Shown here: piece after piece, positions 9,084-17,676 of the stretch
Position numbering within the stretch: position 1 is the first letter of the stretch
Layout: each line of letters begins with the position of its first letter
NCBI GenBank assembly: GCA_963841045.1
Contig: CAWJBD010000006.1
Location: 75,636-139,635, forward strand
From: Aalborgiella sp963841045
GTDB taxonomy: Bacteria; Pseudomonadota; Gammaproteobacteria; Burkholderiales; Burkholderiaceae_C
Direction: 5' to 3'
DNA: 64,000 nt
Position numbers and translations under genes: made by a program
Notes under the pieces: model-generated
The model's database searches: none
Told to the model about the DNA's origin: nothing
The model's input: the letters and a program-made list of their open reading frames with translations, nothing else

Positions 9084-9479
9084 TTATTCGGGAATAACCG
9101 CTGTCACTTCAATTTCAATTTTCGCTCGCGTTTCCATCAAACCTGATACTTCAAGGCAAGCCATGGCGGGGAAATTTTTACCCATCACCTCGCGGTAAAC
9201 TTTCCCTAATTCAGACAATCGGCTGTTGTACTCCACGCGGTCCGTCACATACCAGGTCATGCGCACCATGTGCTCTGGTCCCGCTTTGGCTTCTTGCAAA
9301 ACCGCAACTATATTGCGCAGAGTTTGTGTAGCTTGCTGTATGAAATCGTCAGATTCAAATTGTTGTTGCGCATTCCAACCAATTTGTCCACCCACAAATA
9401 CCAGCGTACCTCGCGCAGCGATGCCATTGGCATAGCCTTTGGGAGCTAGCCAACCTTCAGGTTGTAAGAGTTTTCTCAT
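9084..9479 (-). CDS. RidA/YjgF family protein of the 2-aminobenzoate cluster
   Basis: 131 residues, a full RidA domain with LVFVGGQIGWNAQ, the TLRNIVAVLQEAKAG helix, VYR and FPAMACLEVSGLMETRAKIEIE; the conserved arginine of the active site is in METRAKIE. RidA proteins hydrolyse enamines and imines. This gene overlaps the CoA ligase stop by 4 bp (ATGA), so it is translationally coupled to the pathway. The product of 2-aminobenzoyl-CoA monooxygenase/reductase is an enamine, so hydrolytic deamination is a plausible job (inference). Confidence 0.88.
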   Translation of the reverse strand: MRKLLQPEGWLAPKGYANGIAARGTLVFVGGQIGWNAQQQFESDDFIQQATQTLRNIVAVLQEAKAGPEHMVRMTWYVTDRVEYNSRLSELGKVYREVMGKNFPAMACLEVSGLMETRAKIEIEVTAVIPE

Positions 9480-11122
9480 GTAAGGCTCTCTTGTTTTAAT
9501 TTAAACCGCTGTAGCTTGCCCGTTTCGGTGCGCGGCAGTTTCTCTACAAAGCTCACGATGCGTGGGTATTTGTAGGGGGCAATGGTGGCTTTCACATGGT
9601 CTTGCAATGATTTAGTCATGGTGTCATTGGCAGCAAAATCAGGCTTCAACACCACAAAAGCCCGTACCACCATGCCACGTTCATCATCTTTTTGACCAAT
9701 CACAGCACACTCTGAAACAGCTGCGTGTTTCAAGAGCGCATCCTCAACTTCAGGCGCACCCACGTTGTATCCAGCGGTGATGATCATGTCGTCATCACGC
9801 GCTTGGTAGCAAAAATAACCCTCTTCGTCCTGAATGAAGGCATCACCTGGGTAATTCCAACCTTGTTTAACGTAGTTGAGTTGACGTGCATCATCAAAGT
9901 AACGGCAACCAGTAGGCCCCATCACCGCCAATTTGCCTAGCGTGCCGCGCGGTACTTCATTGCCAGCATCATCCACTACTTTGGCTGTGTAGCCTGGTAC
10001 GACTTTGCCAATCGCACCGGCTTTCACATCATTTCCGGCTGATGAAATAAAAATGTGAAACATCTCTGTTGCGCCAATACCATCCAGCATTTCCAAACCT
10101 GTTGCATCTTTCCACAATTGACGCGTTGCATCAGGCAAAGCTTCCCCAGCACTGACCGAAATTCGCAGTTTGGGTAAACCATGCAGCTTGGCAAATGGCG
10201 CCATTTGTCGGTAAAACGTGGGCGCGGTATAACAAATGGTGGCACCAACCTCGCCAATCAGCTTGACCATGCTTTCAGGTGTATAAGCCACATCAGGAAA
10301 ATAAACGGATGATCCTGACCACATTGGAAAAATCAACAAACCGCCCAATCCAAACGTAAACGCCAAGGGCGGAGAACCAATCACAATGTCATCCGGTGTG
10401 GCTTGTAATACATGGCGCGGCCACGCTTCACAAGCAGCCAAAATATCTCTGTGCGTGTGTATGGGTGCTTTGGGCTTACCCGTTGTCCCAGACGTAAACG
10501 CCAATAGTGCGATATCCGTGGCCAAGGTGTTGCAGGCTGTAAAGTTCCCATCTTTTTGCGCCGATCGACTGGCCAAACCTTCGGGATCTGTCATGGTATT
10601 AAAAGGCACAATGGTTTGCAACGCGGGGTGTTGGCTTTGCGCGCTGACAAGTTCGTCAAGCAATTTGCTATCGCACAATGCCACTGTGGGCTGTGCTTTG
10701 GCGATGATGTCGCCTAACTCGCTGGCTCGCAACAATGGCATGGTACTGACTGCAATCAGCCCTGCTTTGACCACCGCCAACCAGCTTAAGCACAAACCTA
10801 TCGAATTACTGCCACGCAACAGCACACGGTTGCCGGGCACCAATTTCAAGTCCTCGGTCAATACCTGCGCAATGCGATTCACCCTGTCCAACACATCGTT
10901 GTAACTCAATACAATTTTTGGGCTGCGCAGCAAAGGGCGGTCAGCCCAACCTTTGCTGCAAGCCTTGTCCAGCAACTCCACCACCAAATTCAGGTGCGTG
11001 GGTGGTGTTTCATTCGATTCCGGATATTGAAACGCAGGCCATTGTGAAACTGGCGGCAGTCCGTCATGAATGAATCTGTCTATTTGTGCAGATACCCCAC
11101 TATATGAATCAACCATGTTCAT
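9476..11122 (-). CDS. abmG: 2-aminobenzoate-CoA ligase
   Basis: 548 residues, an intact AMP-forming ligase. The P-loop is LAFTSGTTGKPKAPIHTHRD near residue 205; MLDGIGATEMFHIFISS and DDMIITAGYNVGAPEVEDAL follow, and the C-terminal lysine lies in LPRTETGKLQRFKL. The GxGATEMFHIF pattern places it with benzoate/2-aminobenzoate-CoA ligases. The neighbouring anthraniloyl-CoA monooxygenase/reductase makes 2-aminobenzoate the best substrate guess; benzoate or salicylate cannot be excluded. The gene overlaps acad upstream and ridA downstream by 4 bp each. Confidence 0.85.
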   Translation of the reverse strand: MNMVDSYSGVSAQIDRFIHDGLPPVSQWPAFQYPESNETPPTHLNLVVELLDKACSKGWADRPLLRSPKIVLSYNDVLDRVNRIAQVLTEDLKLVPGNRVLLRGSNSIGLCLSWLAVVKAGLIAVSTMPLLRASELGDIIAKAQPTVALCDSKLLDELVSAQSQHPALQTIVPFNTMTDPEGLASRSAQKDGNFTACNTLATDIALLAFTSGTTGKPKAPIHTHRDILAACEAWPRHVLQATPDDIVIGSPPLAFTFGLGGLLIFPMWSGSSVYFPDVAYTPESMVKLIGEVGATICYTAPTFYRQMAPFAKLHGLPKLRISVSAGEALPDATRQLWKDATGLEMLDGIGATEMFHIFISSAGNDVKAGAIGKVVPGYTAKVVDDAGNEVPRGTLGKLAVMGPTGCRYFDDARQLNYVKQGWNYPGDAFIQDEEGYFCYQARDDDMIITAGYNVGAPEVEDALLKHAAVSECAVIGQKDDERGMVVRAFVVLKPDFAANDTMTKSLQDHVKATIAPYKYPRIVSFVEKLPRTETGKLQRFKLKQESLT

Positions 11123-12423
11123 GATCCCTCCACCGCTGATTTCAGCACCGATTTACCAATGATGAGCTGCTGAACTTCGGTCGCCCCCTCGTAAATGCGC
11201 AGCGAACGGATATCGCGGTACAGATGTTCAATCACATTACCAACTTGAACCCCTTGCCCACCATGCATTTGCAGTGCCATGTCGATGACTTGTTGTGCGT
11301 TTTCTGTGGCAACCAGTTTGGCCATGGCTGATGCGCGACTATAGGCTGCGGCTGATTCTTTGCTGGCTGTTCCCAGTGTGTCGCGCATCCATGCCGCACG
11401 GTAAGTCAGCAATGCAGCACCATCAATCAAAGCGGCCATGCTGCCAAACTTGGCCTGCGTCAACTGCATATCCGCCAATGTGCCACCAAACATGCGTCGC
11501 GTAGAAGCATAGCGAAGCGCCTCGGCCATTGCACGGCGTGCCATACCCAGAGCAGCTGCGGCCACCGACGCTCGAAAGATATCCAATGTGCGCATGGCCA
11601 GCTTAAATCCTTCGCCCTCTTCGCCCAGCAGTGCACTCTTTGGAACATGGCAATCAGCAAACCGAAGCGTTGCCAAAGGGTGCGGCGCCATGACGTGGAT
11701 GTGCTCTGAGGCATCCAAACCCTGTAAATTGGCATCGACAATGAAAGCGCTGATGCCCTTTGTTCCGGCGGTGGCATCTGTCTTTGCAAATGTCACATAA
11801 AAATCGGCCATGCCTCCATTGCTGATCCAGGTTTTTACACCGGTCAAACTGTATGTCTCATGATTACCGCCATCTTTAGCATAAAATTGGCCTGTAGCCG
11901 GCGTATTGATTGCCTGAGTTGCTATATTATTTATAGCATTTTGCTTATGTTGAGTATTTACTTTTGCAGCCTTGGTTTGCATGGCTCCTACGTCTGAACC
12001 AGCATCAGGCTCGCTCAAAGCAAATGCGGCAATTTTGTCTCCGCGTGCTACTGCTGGCAAGTAATCTGCCTGTTGCTTGGCAGTGCCAGCCAAGGTAATC
12101 GCACCGCTACCCAAACCCTGCATGGCAAAAGCAAAGTCTGCCAAGGGCGAATGGAAAGCCAATGTTTCTCGCAATATCACCAGTGCACGTGAATCCATCA
12201 GCGGCAATGCGCCACCATGCGCAGCCGGTACGCAGTAACGCAACCAACCGCCTTGCCCCAGGCGCTTCACCCATTCTTTGCAAGCACGTCTGTCGTCTGT
12301 TTTGTCAACCAGTTGTTGCGGTATCCAATCCGCCAAACCACGGGCTAATTCGGCATGTACCGGTTCAAAAAACGGTAATTCGTACTGTGATGTCGTTGCA
12401 CCAATCTGATCTGAACTGGCCAT
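11119..12423 (-). CDS. acyl-CoA dehydrogenase with an in-frame repeat insertion
   Basis: 434 residues, longer than the usual 380-400. Visible are AFALSEPDAGSDVGAMQTKA, TGVKTWISNGGMADFYVTFAK, the MHGGQGVQVGN segment and the catalytic glutamate in IYEGATEVQQLIIGKS near the end. Between the AMQTKA segment and the next beta-strand the sequence is lengthened by a translated copy of the palindromic repeat (11889-11940; NAINNIATQAINTPATG). The insertion falls in a surface loop of the middle beta-domain, so the enzyme may still fold. It probably oxidises a ring-reduced or ring-opened CoA thioester of the 2-aminobenzoate route. It abuts ech with no gap and overlaps abmG by 4 bp. Confidence 0.87.
   Translation of the reverse strand: MASSDQIGATTSQYELPFFEPVHAELARGLADWIPQQLVDKTDDRRACKEWVKRLGQGGWLRYCVPAAHGGALPLMDSRALVILRETLAFHSPLADFAFAMQGLGSGAITLAGTAKQQADYLPAVARGDKIAAFALSEPDAGSDVGAMQTKAAKVNTQHKQNAINNIATQAINTPATGQFYAKDGGNHETYSLTGVKTWISNGGMADFYVTFAKTDATAGTKGISAFIVDANLQGLDASEHIHVMAPHPLATLRFADCHVPKSALLGEEGEGFKLAMRTLDIFRASVAAAALGMARRAMAEALRYASTRRMFGGTLADMQLTQAKFGSMAALIDGAALLTYRAAWMRDTLGTASKESAAAYSRASAMAKLVATENAQQVIDMALQMHGGQGVQVGNVIEHLYRDIRSLRIYEGATEVQQLIIGKSVLKSAVEGS
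11889..11940 (+). repeat. palindromic repeat copy 2, inside the acyl-CoA dehydrogenase gene
   Basis: Orientation: GCCGGCGTATTGATTGCC arm first on the plus strand, then TTGCTAT-ATTATTT-ATAGCA. Read on the coding (minus) strand it is fully open and encodes NAINNIATQAINTPATG. It is close to the intergenic consensus, so it looks like a recent in-frame insertion. Confidence 0.9.
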
Positions 12424-13293
12424 TCAATCACCTCCAAACACAGGTGTTTGTTTGTTTGCAAATGCTTCAAAGGCGCGTTTGAAATCCTGCGTTTGCATGC
12501 AGATTGCCTGCGCCTGCGCTTCAGCTTCGACGGCTTGTTCAATGGTCATGGCCCACTCTTGTTGCAACATCGTTTTTGTCATGCTGTGGGCAAAGGTTGG
12601 TCCCATGGCCAAGTCCTTAGCCATACTTTTCGCTTTGGCGAGCAAGTCTGTAGGTTCACACAAGCCATTGAAAAAGCCCCAAGCCAAACCTTCTTGCGCA
12701 CTCATGGCTCGCCCCGTGAACAGCAATTCAGATGCCCTGCCCTGACCAATCACACGTGGTAACAATGCACATGCACCCATGTCTGCACCAGCCAGTCCGA
12801 CGCGCGTAAACAAAAAGGCTGTTTTGGTTTTGTCTGTGCCGTATCGCAAATCGCAGGCCAAGGCCATCATGGCGCCTGCACCTGCACAAATTCCATCAAT
12901 TGCACCAATAATGGGTTGCGGACAGTTGCGCATGGTTTTAACCAAATCACCTGTCATGCGGGTGAATTCCAGCATTTCTGGCATGCTCATTTGCGTCAGT
13001 GGGCCAATGATTTCGAAGACATCACCACCGCTACAAAAGTTATTCCCTGCACCTGTCACAACAATGGCTTTCACATCCGTTGCGTATTGAAGTTGGTGAA
13101 AGAACGTGCGCAGTTCGTTGTAAGAGTCGAACGTCAATGGGTTTTTGCGTTCGGGTCGATTCAAGGTGATGGTACCCACACCGCCCTTGTCATCAACTTG
13201 CTCATAGTGCCAGGCAAAATGGGTCGCTTGGTAGGCGGCTTTGGCATCGAATTGGCTGCGCATCGGGTTGCTTGAGCTGACAAAATGTTTCAT
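12424..13293 (-). CDS. enoyl-CoA hydratase/isomerase of the 2-aminobenzoate cluster
   Basis: 289 residues, single crotonase domain. VVTGAGNNFCSGGDVFEI carries the first oxyanion-hole element near residue 85 and IDGICAGAGAMMALACDLRYG the second near residue 135; the acidic position is in GLAGADMGACALLPR, and TGRAMSAQEGLAWGF follows. It hydrates or cleaves an unsaturated CoA ester after ring modification. The start overlaps the marR stop by 4 bp, so it is the second gene of the operon. The exact substrate is unknown. Confidence 0.88.
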   Translation of the reverse strand: MKHFVSSSNPMRSQFDAKAAYQATHFAWHYEQVDDKGGVGTITLNRPERKNPLTFDSYNELRTFFHQLQYATDVKAIVVTGAGNNFCSGGDVFEIIGPLTQMSMPEMLEFTRMTGDLVKTMRNCPQPIIGAIDGICAGAGAMMALACDLRYGTDKTKTAFLFTRVGLAGADMGACALLPRVIGQGRASELLFTGRAMSAQEGLAWGFFNGLCEPTDLLAKAKSMAKDLAMGPTFAHSMTKTMLQQEWAMTIEQAVEAEAQAQAICMQTQDFKRAFEAFANKQTPVFGGD

Positions 13294-13769
13294 TGAGATT
13301 CCTTCAAAGAATGTTGCTTCACCTTGCCTAGCAACTTATACAGTGTTGCGATTTCGGTGACTTTTAAACCGGCGAAGGCTTGCACGATCCATGCCTCATG
13401 TTGCAATGCCATGGTCGAAAAAACCTTGCGTCCTTGTTCAGTGAGGCATACCCGAAAAGCGCGTCGGTCATTGTCAACTGCAATGCGTTCTACCAAACCT
13501 TCATTCACCAATTGGTCGGTAATGCCCGTGATATTGCCGCCACTGACCATCATGCGGCGACTCAATTCATTCATCTTCAAGCCTTGTGGTGATCGCTCAA
13601 GTTGCGACAACAAATCAAATCGAGGCAATGTGGTGTCAAACTGCTGGCGCAATTGGGTGCGTACTTTTTTTTCTACCAATTGCGTGCAAGTTAACAGTCG
13701 CAACCATAGACGCAGTTCTTGCGGATGCTCACTTTGTTGCGCGCCAAGGAGTCGGGCTTCTAAGTCCAT
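13290..13769 (-). CDS. MarR family transcriptional regulator of the 2-aminobenzoate operon
   Basis: 159 residues with a winged helix-turn-helix (LSQLERSPQGLKMNELSRRMMVSGGNITGITDQLVNEGLVER split around residues 54-95; the wing follows with DRRAFRVCLTEQG). First gene of a run of five overlapping genes and divergent from the monooxygenase/reductase gene. Two matching palindromes lie in the intergenic region and are likely its operators. By analogy with MarR regulators of aromatic acid-CoA pathways it may be a repressor released by an aromatic CoA thioester. Confidence 0.9.
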   Translation of the reverse strand: MDLEARLLGAQQSEHPQELRLWLRLLTCTQLVEKKVRTQLRQQFDTTLPRFDLLSQLERSPQGLKMNELSRRMMVSGGNITGITDQLVNEGLVERIAVDNDRRAFRVCLTEQGRKVFSTMALQHEAWIVQAFAGLKVTEIATLYKLLGKVKQHSLKESQ

Positions 13770-13796
13770 ATATGAGGTTTTTAATTTAGACTGAAT

Positions 13797-13814
13797 TAGT
13801 TTATGTCTAAACTA
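13797..13814. promoter_or_regulatory. candidate MarR operator 1
   Basis: Perfect palindrome TAGTTTA-TGTC-TAAACTA, 28 bp upstream of the marR start. The same half-site and spacing recur at 13895-13912. The dyad of about 18 bp is the usual size for MarR dimers. Confidence 0.6.
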
Positions 13815-13894
13815 TTTTTTGTCAACGCTTGAAATATCCAGAATTACCCTATTGACAACATATAAACGACAAGCTAAATTCATTTATAGTTAAA

Positions 13895-13912
13895 TAGTTT
13901 ATATTTAAAGTA
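13895..13912. promoter_or_regulatory. candidate MarR operator 2
   Basis: TAGTTTA-TATT-TAAAGTA, one mismatch from a perfect dyad with the same layout as 13797-13814. It lies 61 bp before the monooxygenase/reductase ATG, and the region around it is AT-rich and promoter-like. Confidence 0.55.
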
Positions 13913-13973
13913 TTAACCAAATCGTTGTTGAATTCGTTAATGGTTGGCGCATAGATTTTGCAAGGAGCCTGTT

Positions 13974-16265
13974 ATGAAAGTCGTTTGCTTAGGGGGTGGT
14001 CCAGCTGGTTTGTACTTTTCCATTTTGATGAAAAAGGCCAATCCAGCTCACGACATCACGGTGATTGACCGCAATGCGGCGGACAATACTTTCGGTTGGG
14101 GCATCGTTTTCTCTGACAAGACCATGGATGGTTTTCGCGCTGCTGATGCTGAAGTAGTGGATGAAATCGAAGCGAATTTTCACCACTGGGACGATATCGA
14201 TGTTCACTTCAAAGGGCAAAAAATCACTTCAGGTGGTCACGGATTTTGCGGAATTGCACGTTTGAAGTTGTTGGAAATTTTTCAACGCCGTGCTAAGAAT
14301 TTAGGTGTCAATTTGGTGTTTGAACAAGAATTCAAAGACCCTGATGATTACGCCAAGAATTATGATTTGGTGATTGGTGCAGACGGCGTATTCTCTACCA
14401 CCCGAAGCAAGCACGATGCACATTTCAATCCGCGCATTGATCTACGTACCTGTCGCTTCATATGGCTGGGAACCAAGAAAAAACTTGACGCCTTCACTTT
14501 TGCGTTCAAAGAAACCGAGTTTGGTTGGTTTAACCTTCATGCTTATCGGTTTAACGATGAAATGTCGACATTCATCGTCGAAACACCTGAGTCAACTTGG
14601 TACAAAGCTGGCATCGACAAATTTGAAGCAGCCGAATCTATCGCCTTCTGCGAAAAATTATTTGCGGATTTGTTGGATGGTCATTCATTGATATCCAACG
14701 CTAGGCATTTGCGTGGCTCTGCCATGTGGCTTAAATTTAACCGCGTACTGTGCGAACGCTGGTACAAAGACAATATTGTGCTCATTGGTGACGCAGCACA
14801 CACAGCACACTTTGCCATTGGTTCTGGCACCAAATTGGCAATGGAAGATGCTATTTCATTGTCTAAAGTGCTCAACAGCACCGATGGCAGTGTGCCCGAG
14901 CGTTTGGCGCGCTACCAAGCTGAACGTGAAATTGAAGCGCTAAAACTACAAAGTGCCGCGCGCAACCGCATGACTTGGTTTGAAGACATTGAACGGTATG
15001 TCCAATTAGAACCCGAACAATTTGCCTTCTCATTGCTCACGGGGAGTCAGCGCGTGGGACATGAAAATCAAAAATTGCGTGACCCCAAGTATGTCGAAAA
15101 ATTTGACACTTGGTTCGCACAAAAATGCGGCTTACCGGCCAAACCGATTCCGCCAATGTTCACGCCCTTTAAGCTGCGTGAGATGACCTTGGTCAACCGC
15201 GTTGTCGTTTCTCCGATGTGCACCTATTCTGCGATCGATGGTTTACCAAATGATTTCCATTTTTCTCACTATACAGCACGTGCACTTGGCGGTGCTGCCT
15301 TGGTCGTGACAGAGATGACCTGCGTTGCACCCCAGGCACGAATCACACCGGGCTGCACTGGCATTTGGAATGATGAACAAGAGCTCGCGTGGAAGCGAAT
15401 CACCGATTTTGTGCACGCCAATAGCCAAGCCAAAATGGCCATTCAGATTGGTCACGCAGGTCGCAAAGGCTCAACCATGCTGGCATGGGATGGCATTGAT
15501 CAACCTTTGCCAGCCAACAACTGGCCTTTGCTTGCACCATCTGCCATTCCATATCTAGCAGGTATCTCACAATTACCTAGAGAGATGACGCGCGCTGATA
15601 TGGACGAAGTAAAAGCTGAGTTTGTGCAAGCAACAATGCGAGCGCAAGCAGCTGGTTTTGACATGATTGAGTTCCACGCTGCGCATGGCTATTTAATGTC
15701 GTCCTTTATTTCACCTCTGACCAATCAACGCAAGGATGAGTATGGCGGCACCTTAGAGAATCGCTGCCGCTTTCCACTCGAAGTGTTCACCGCCATGCGG
15801 CAAGCCTGGCCTGCAGATAAACCCATGTCAGTGCGTATTTCTGCCCACGACTGGGTTCCAGGCGGCATCACACCAACTGACGCGGTAGATGTTGCCGCAA
15901 TCTTTAAAGCCGCAGGTGCTGACATCATTCACGTCTCTGCTGGACAAGTCAGCAAAGATGAAAAACCTGTCTACGGCCGAATGTTTCAAGTCCCCTTTTC
16001 CGACAAAATTCGCAACGAACTGCGCGTTCCCACCATTGCAGTGGGCAACATTTACGAAGCCGACCATGTCAACACCATCATTGCAGCAGGCCGTGCGGAT
16101 TTATGCGCGCTGGCTCGACCGCATTTGGCCGATCCAGCTTGGACATTGCATGCAGCCGCCGCGCAAGGCTACAACGCAGTGGCTTGGCCAAAGCAATATT
16201 TAGGTGGAAAAATACAATTGGAACGAAACCTGGAGCGTGCAACACAATTGGCGTTAAACGCCTGA
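13974..16265 (+). CDS. abmA: 2-aminobenzoyl-CoA (anthraniloyl-CoA) monooxygenase/reductase
   Basis: 763 residues from the ATG at 13974, which has AAGGAG 6 bp upstream; a TTG at 13944 is less likely. Two fused domains: residues 1 to about 385 form a class A FAD monooxygenase (CLGGGPAGLYFSILM at the start, DLVIGADGVFS, VLIGDAAHTAHFAIGSGTKLAMEDA); from about 395 an old-yellow-enzyme FMN reductase (PMFTPFKLREMTLVNRVVVSP, EFHAAHGYLMSSFISP, ISAHDWVPGG). This is the architecture of the Azoarcus enzyme that hydroxylates and dearomatises 2-aminobenzoyl-CoA. Databases often name such proteins salicylyl-CoA 5-hydroxylase. The nearby ligase and RidA favour the amino substrate. It is divergent from the marR operon. 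Confidence 0.88.
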   Translation: MKVVCLGGGPAGLYFSILMKKANPAHDITVIDRNAADNTFGWGIVFSDKTMDGFRAADAEVVDEIEANFHHWDDIDVHFKGQKITSGGHGFCGIARLKLLEIFQRRAKNLGVNLVFEQEFKDPDDYAKNYDLVIGADGVFSTTRSKHDAHFNPRIDLRTCRFIWLGTKKKLDAFTFAFKETEFGWFNLHAYRFNDEMSTFIVETPESTWYKAGIDKFEAAESIAFCEKLFADLLDGHSLISNARHLRGSAMWLKFNRVLCERWYKDNIVLIGDAAHTAHFAIGSGTKLAMEDAISLSKVLNSTDGSVPERLARYQAEREIEALKLQSAARNRMTWFEDIERYVQLEPEQFAFSLLTGSQRVGHENQKLRDPKYVEKFDTWFAQKCGLPAKPIPPMFTPFKLREMTLVNRVVVSPMCTYSAIDGLPNDFHFSHYTARALGGAALVVTEMTCVAPQARITPGCTGIWNDEQELAWKRITDFVHANSQAKMAIQIGHAGRKGSTMLAWDGIDQPLPANNWPLLAPSAIPYLAGISQLPREMTRADMDEVKAEFVQATMRAQAAGFDMIEFHAAHGYLMSSFISPLTNQRKDEYGGTLENRCRFPLEVFTAMRQAWPADKPMSVRISAHDWVPGGITPTDAVDVAAIFKAAGADIIHVSAGQVSKDEKPVYGRMFQVPFSDKIRNELRVPTIAVGNIYEADHVNTIIAAGRADLCALARPHLADPAWTLHAAAAQGYNAVAWPKQYLGGKIQLERNLERATQLALNA

Positions 16266-16361
16266 TATCGCCGCAAAATTGATGACACAAAATTCAACAA
16301 TTAACATTTTTATATCAAGGGTTTGTCCTAGGAAAATAGATGCCACTTTCACCGTCAAACA

Positions 16362-16375
16362 TGCATAATAGTGCT
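16362..16375. promoter_or_regulatory. BoxR-type operator upstream of the LIV importer
   Basis: TGCA-TAATAG-TGCT, identical to the site at 2101-2114 before boxC. It is 40 bp upstream of the binding-protein ATG and would overlap or follow the promoter. It suggests that this importer belongs to the BoxR regulon. Confidence 0.55.
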
Positions 16376-16414
16376 TGTTTTGATATTCGTTCACCTCAAC
16401 ATTTAAGGAATCAT

Positions 16415-17608
16415 ATGAACACACCATCACGTCGCCAAGTTTTATCTCAAAGTGCTGCATTGATTGGCGCAGCCAGCACCGGATTGGGTCTCACACAACA
16501 CGCTGTTGCACAAACTGGCAAATTGCGAGTTGGTTTGATGCTGCCCTACACAGGCACATTTGCGCAATTGGGTGTGGCCATTGAAAACGGTTTTCGCATG
16601 GCCATTAACGAACAAGGCGGCAAGCTGGGTGGTCGCGAAATTGAATTTTTCAAAGTGGATGATGAATCTGAGCCATCCAAAGGCATTGAAAACGCCAATA
16701 AATTGGTACAGCGCGACAAAGTTGATGTACTCGTAGGCACTGTTCACTCTGGCGTGCAAATGGGTATTCACAAAGTTGCCCGTGATACTGGCGTTCTCAG
16801 CCTGATTCCTAATGCAGGTGTGCATGTTGCCACCCGCGCACAATGCGCTCCCAATGTGTTTCGCACCTCATTCAGCAATTCTCAACCTACTCGAGCTCTG
16901 GGTGCCACCATGGTTGCCAAAGGTCATAAAAAAGCAGTTTGGATCACATGGAAATATGCTGCGGGTGACGAAGCATTTGAAGGCTTTAAAGAAGGTTACT
17001 TGGCAGCTGGCGGCACCATTGTGAAAGAGATGGGTTTGCCATTTCCAAATGTTGAATTTCAAGCTTTGCTAACAGAAATTGCAGCCTTGAAGCCAGATGC
17101 AGTGGCTTGCTTCTTCGCAGGTGGTGGCGCCGCCAAATTCATGAAAGATTACGCGGCTGCCGGCTTGCAAGGCAAAATTCCATTGTATGGCTCAGGCTTT
17201 TTGACAGAAGGTGTGATTGATGCTGCAGGTCCAGCCGCAAACGGTGTGATTACCACCATGCACTATGCGGATGGTTTGGACAATCCACGCAATAAAGCTT
17301 TCCGCTTGGCCTACGCAAAAACATTCAAAATGCAACCCGATGTGTATGCGGTACAAGGTTACGACACAGGTTTGTTATTGATTCAAGGCATGAATGCGGT
17401 CAAAGGCGATATCAATAACAAAGTGGCACTCTACAAGGCGATGGAAGCTGCCACGATTGACAGCCCACGTGGCAAATGGACCATGAGCAAAGCCCACAAC
17501 CCGGTGCAAGACATTTATTTGCGCGTGGTTGAAAACAAAGAGAACAAGGTCATCGGGGTAGCTGCCAAAGCTTTGGCAGATTCCGGCGCTGGCTGCAAGA
17601 TGTCCTGA
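16415..17608 (+). CDS. livK: LIV-type ABC transporter substrate-binding protein, probably for an aromatic acid
   Basis: 397 residues from the ATG at 16415 (AAGGA site upstream). The N-terminus SRRQVLSQSAALIGAAS is a twin-arginine export signal, with likely cleavage near AVAQ. The mature part is a periplasmic type I binding protein (LRVGLMLPYTGTFAQLG; LVQRDKVDVLVGTVHSG; YAVQGYDTGLLL). Such proteins next to aromatic CoA genes often bind benzoate derivatives rather than branched amino acids; the shared BoxR-like operator supports this. First gene of a five-gene transporter. Confidence 0.88.
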   Translation: MNTPSRRQVLSQSAALIGAASTGLGLTQHAVAQTGKLRVGLMLPYTGTFAQLGVAIENGFRMAINEQGGKLGGREIEFFKVDDESEPSKGIENANKLVQRDKVDVLVGTVHSGVQMGIHKVARDTGVLSLIPNAGVHVATRAQCAPNVFRTSFSNSQPTRALGATMVAKGHKKAVWITWKYAAGDEAFEGFKEGYLAAGGTIVKEMGLPFPNVEFQALLTEIAALKPDAVACFFAGGGAAKFMKDYAAAGLQGKIPLYGSGFLTEGVIDAAGPAANGVITTMHYADGLDNPRNKAFRLAYAKTFKMQPDVYAVQGYDTGLLLIQGMNAVKGDINNKVALYKAMEAATIDSPRGKWTMSKAHNPVQDIYLRVVENKENKVIGVAAKALADSGAGCKMS

Positions 17609-17676
17609 TACGGGCGAAATATTCATCTCTGTAAATCAACAACCATGAGCTTCTGTATAGTTTAGATTTGCACGGC

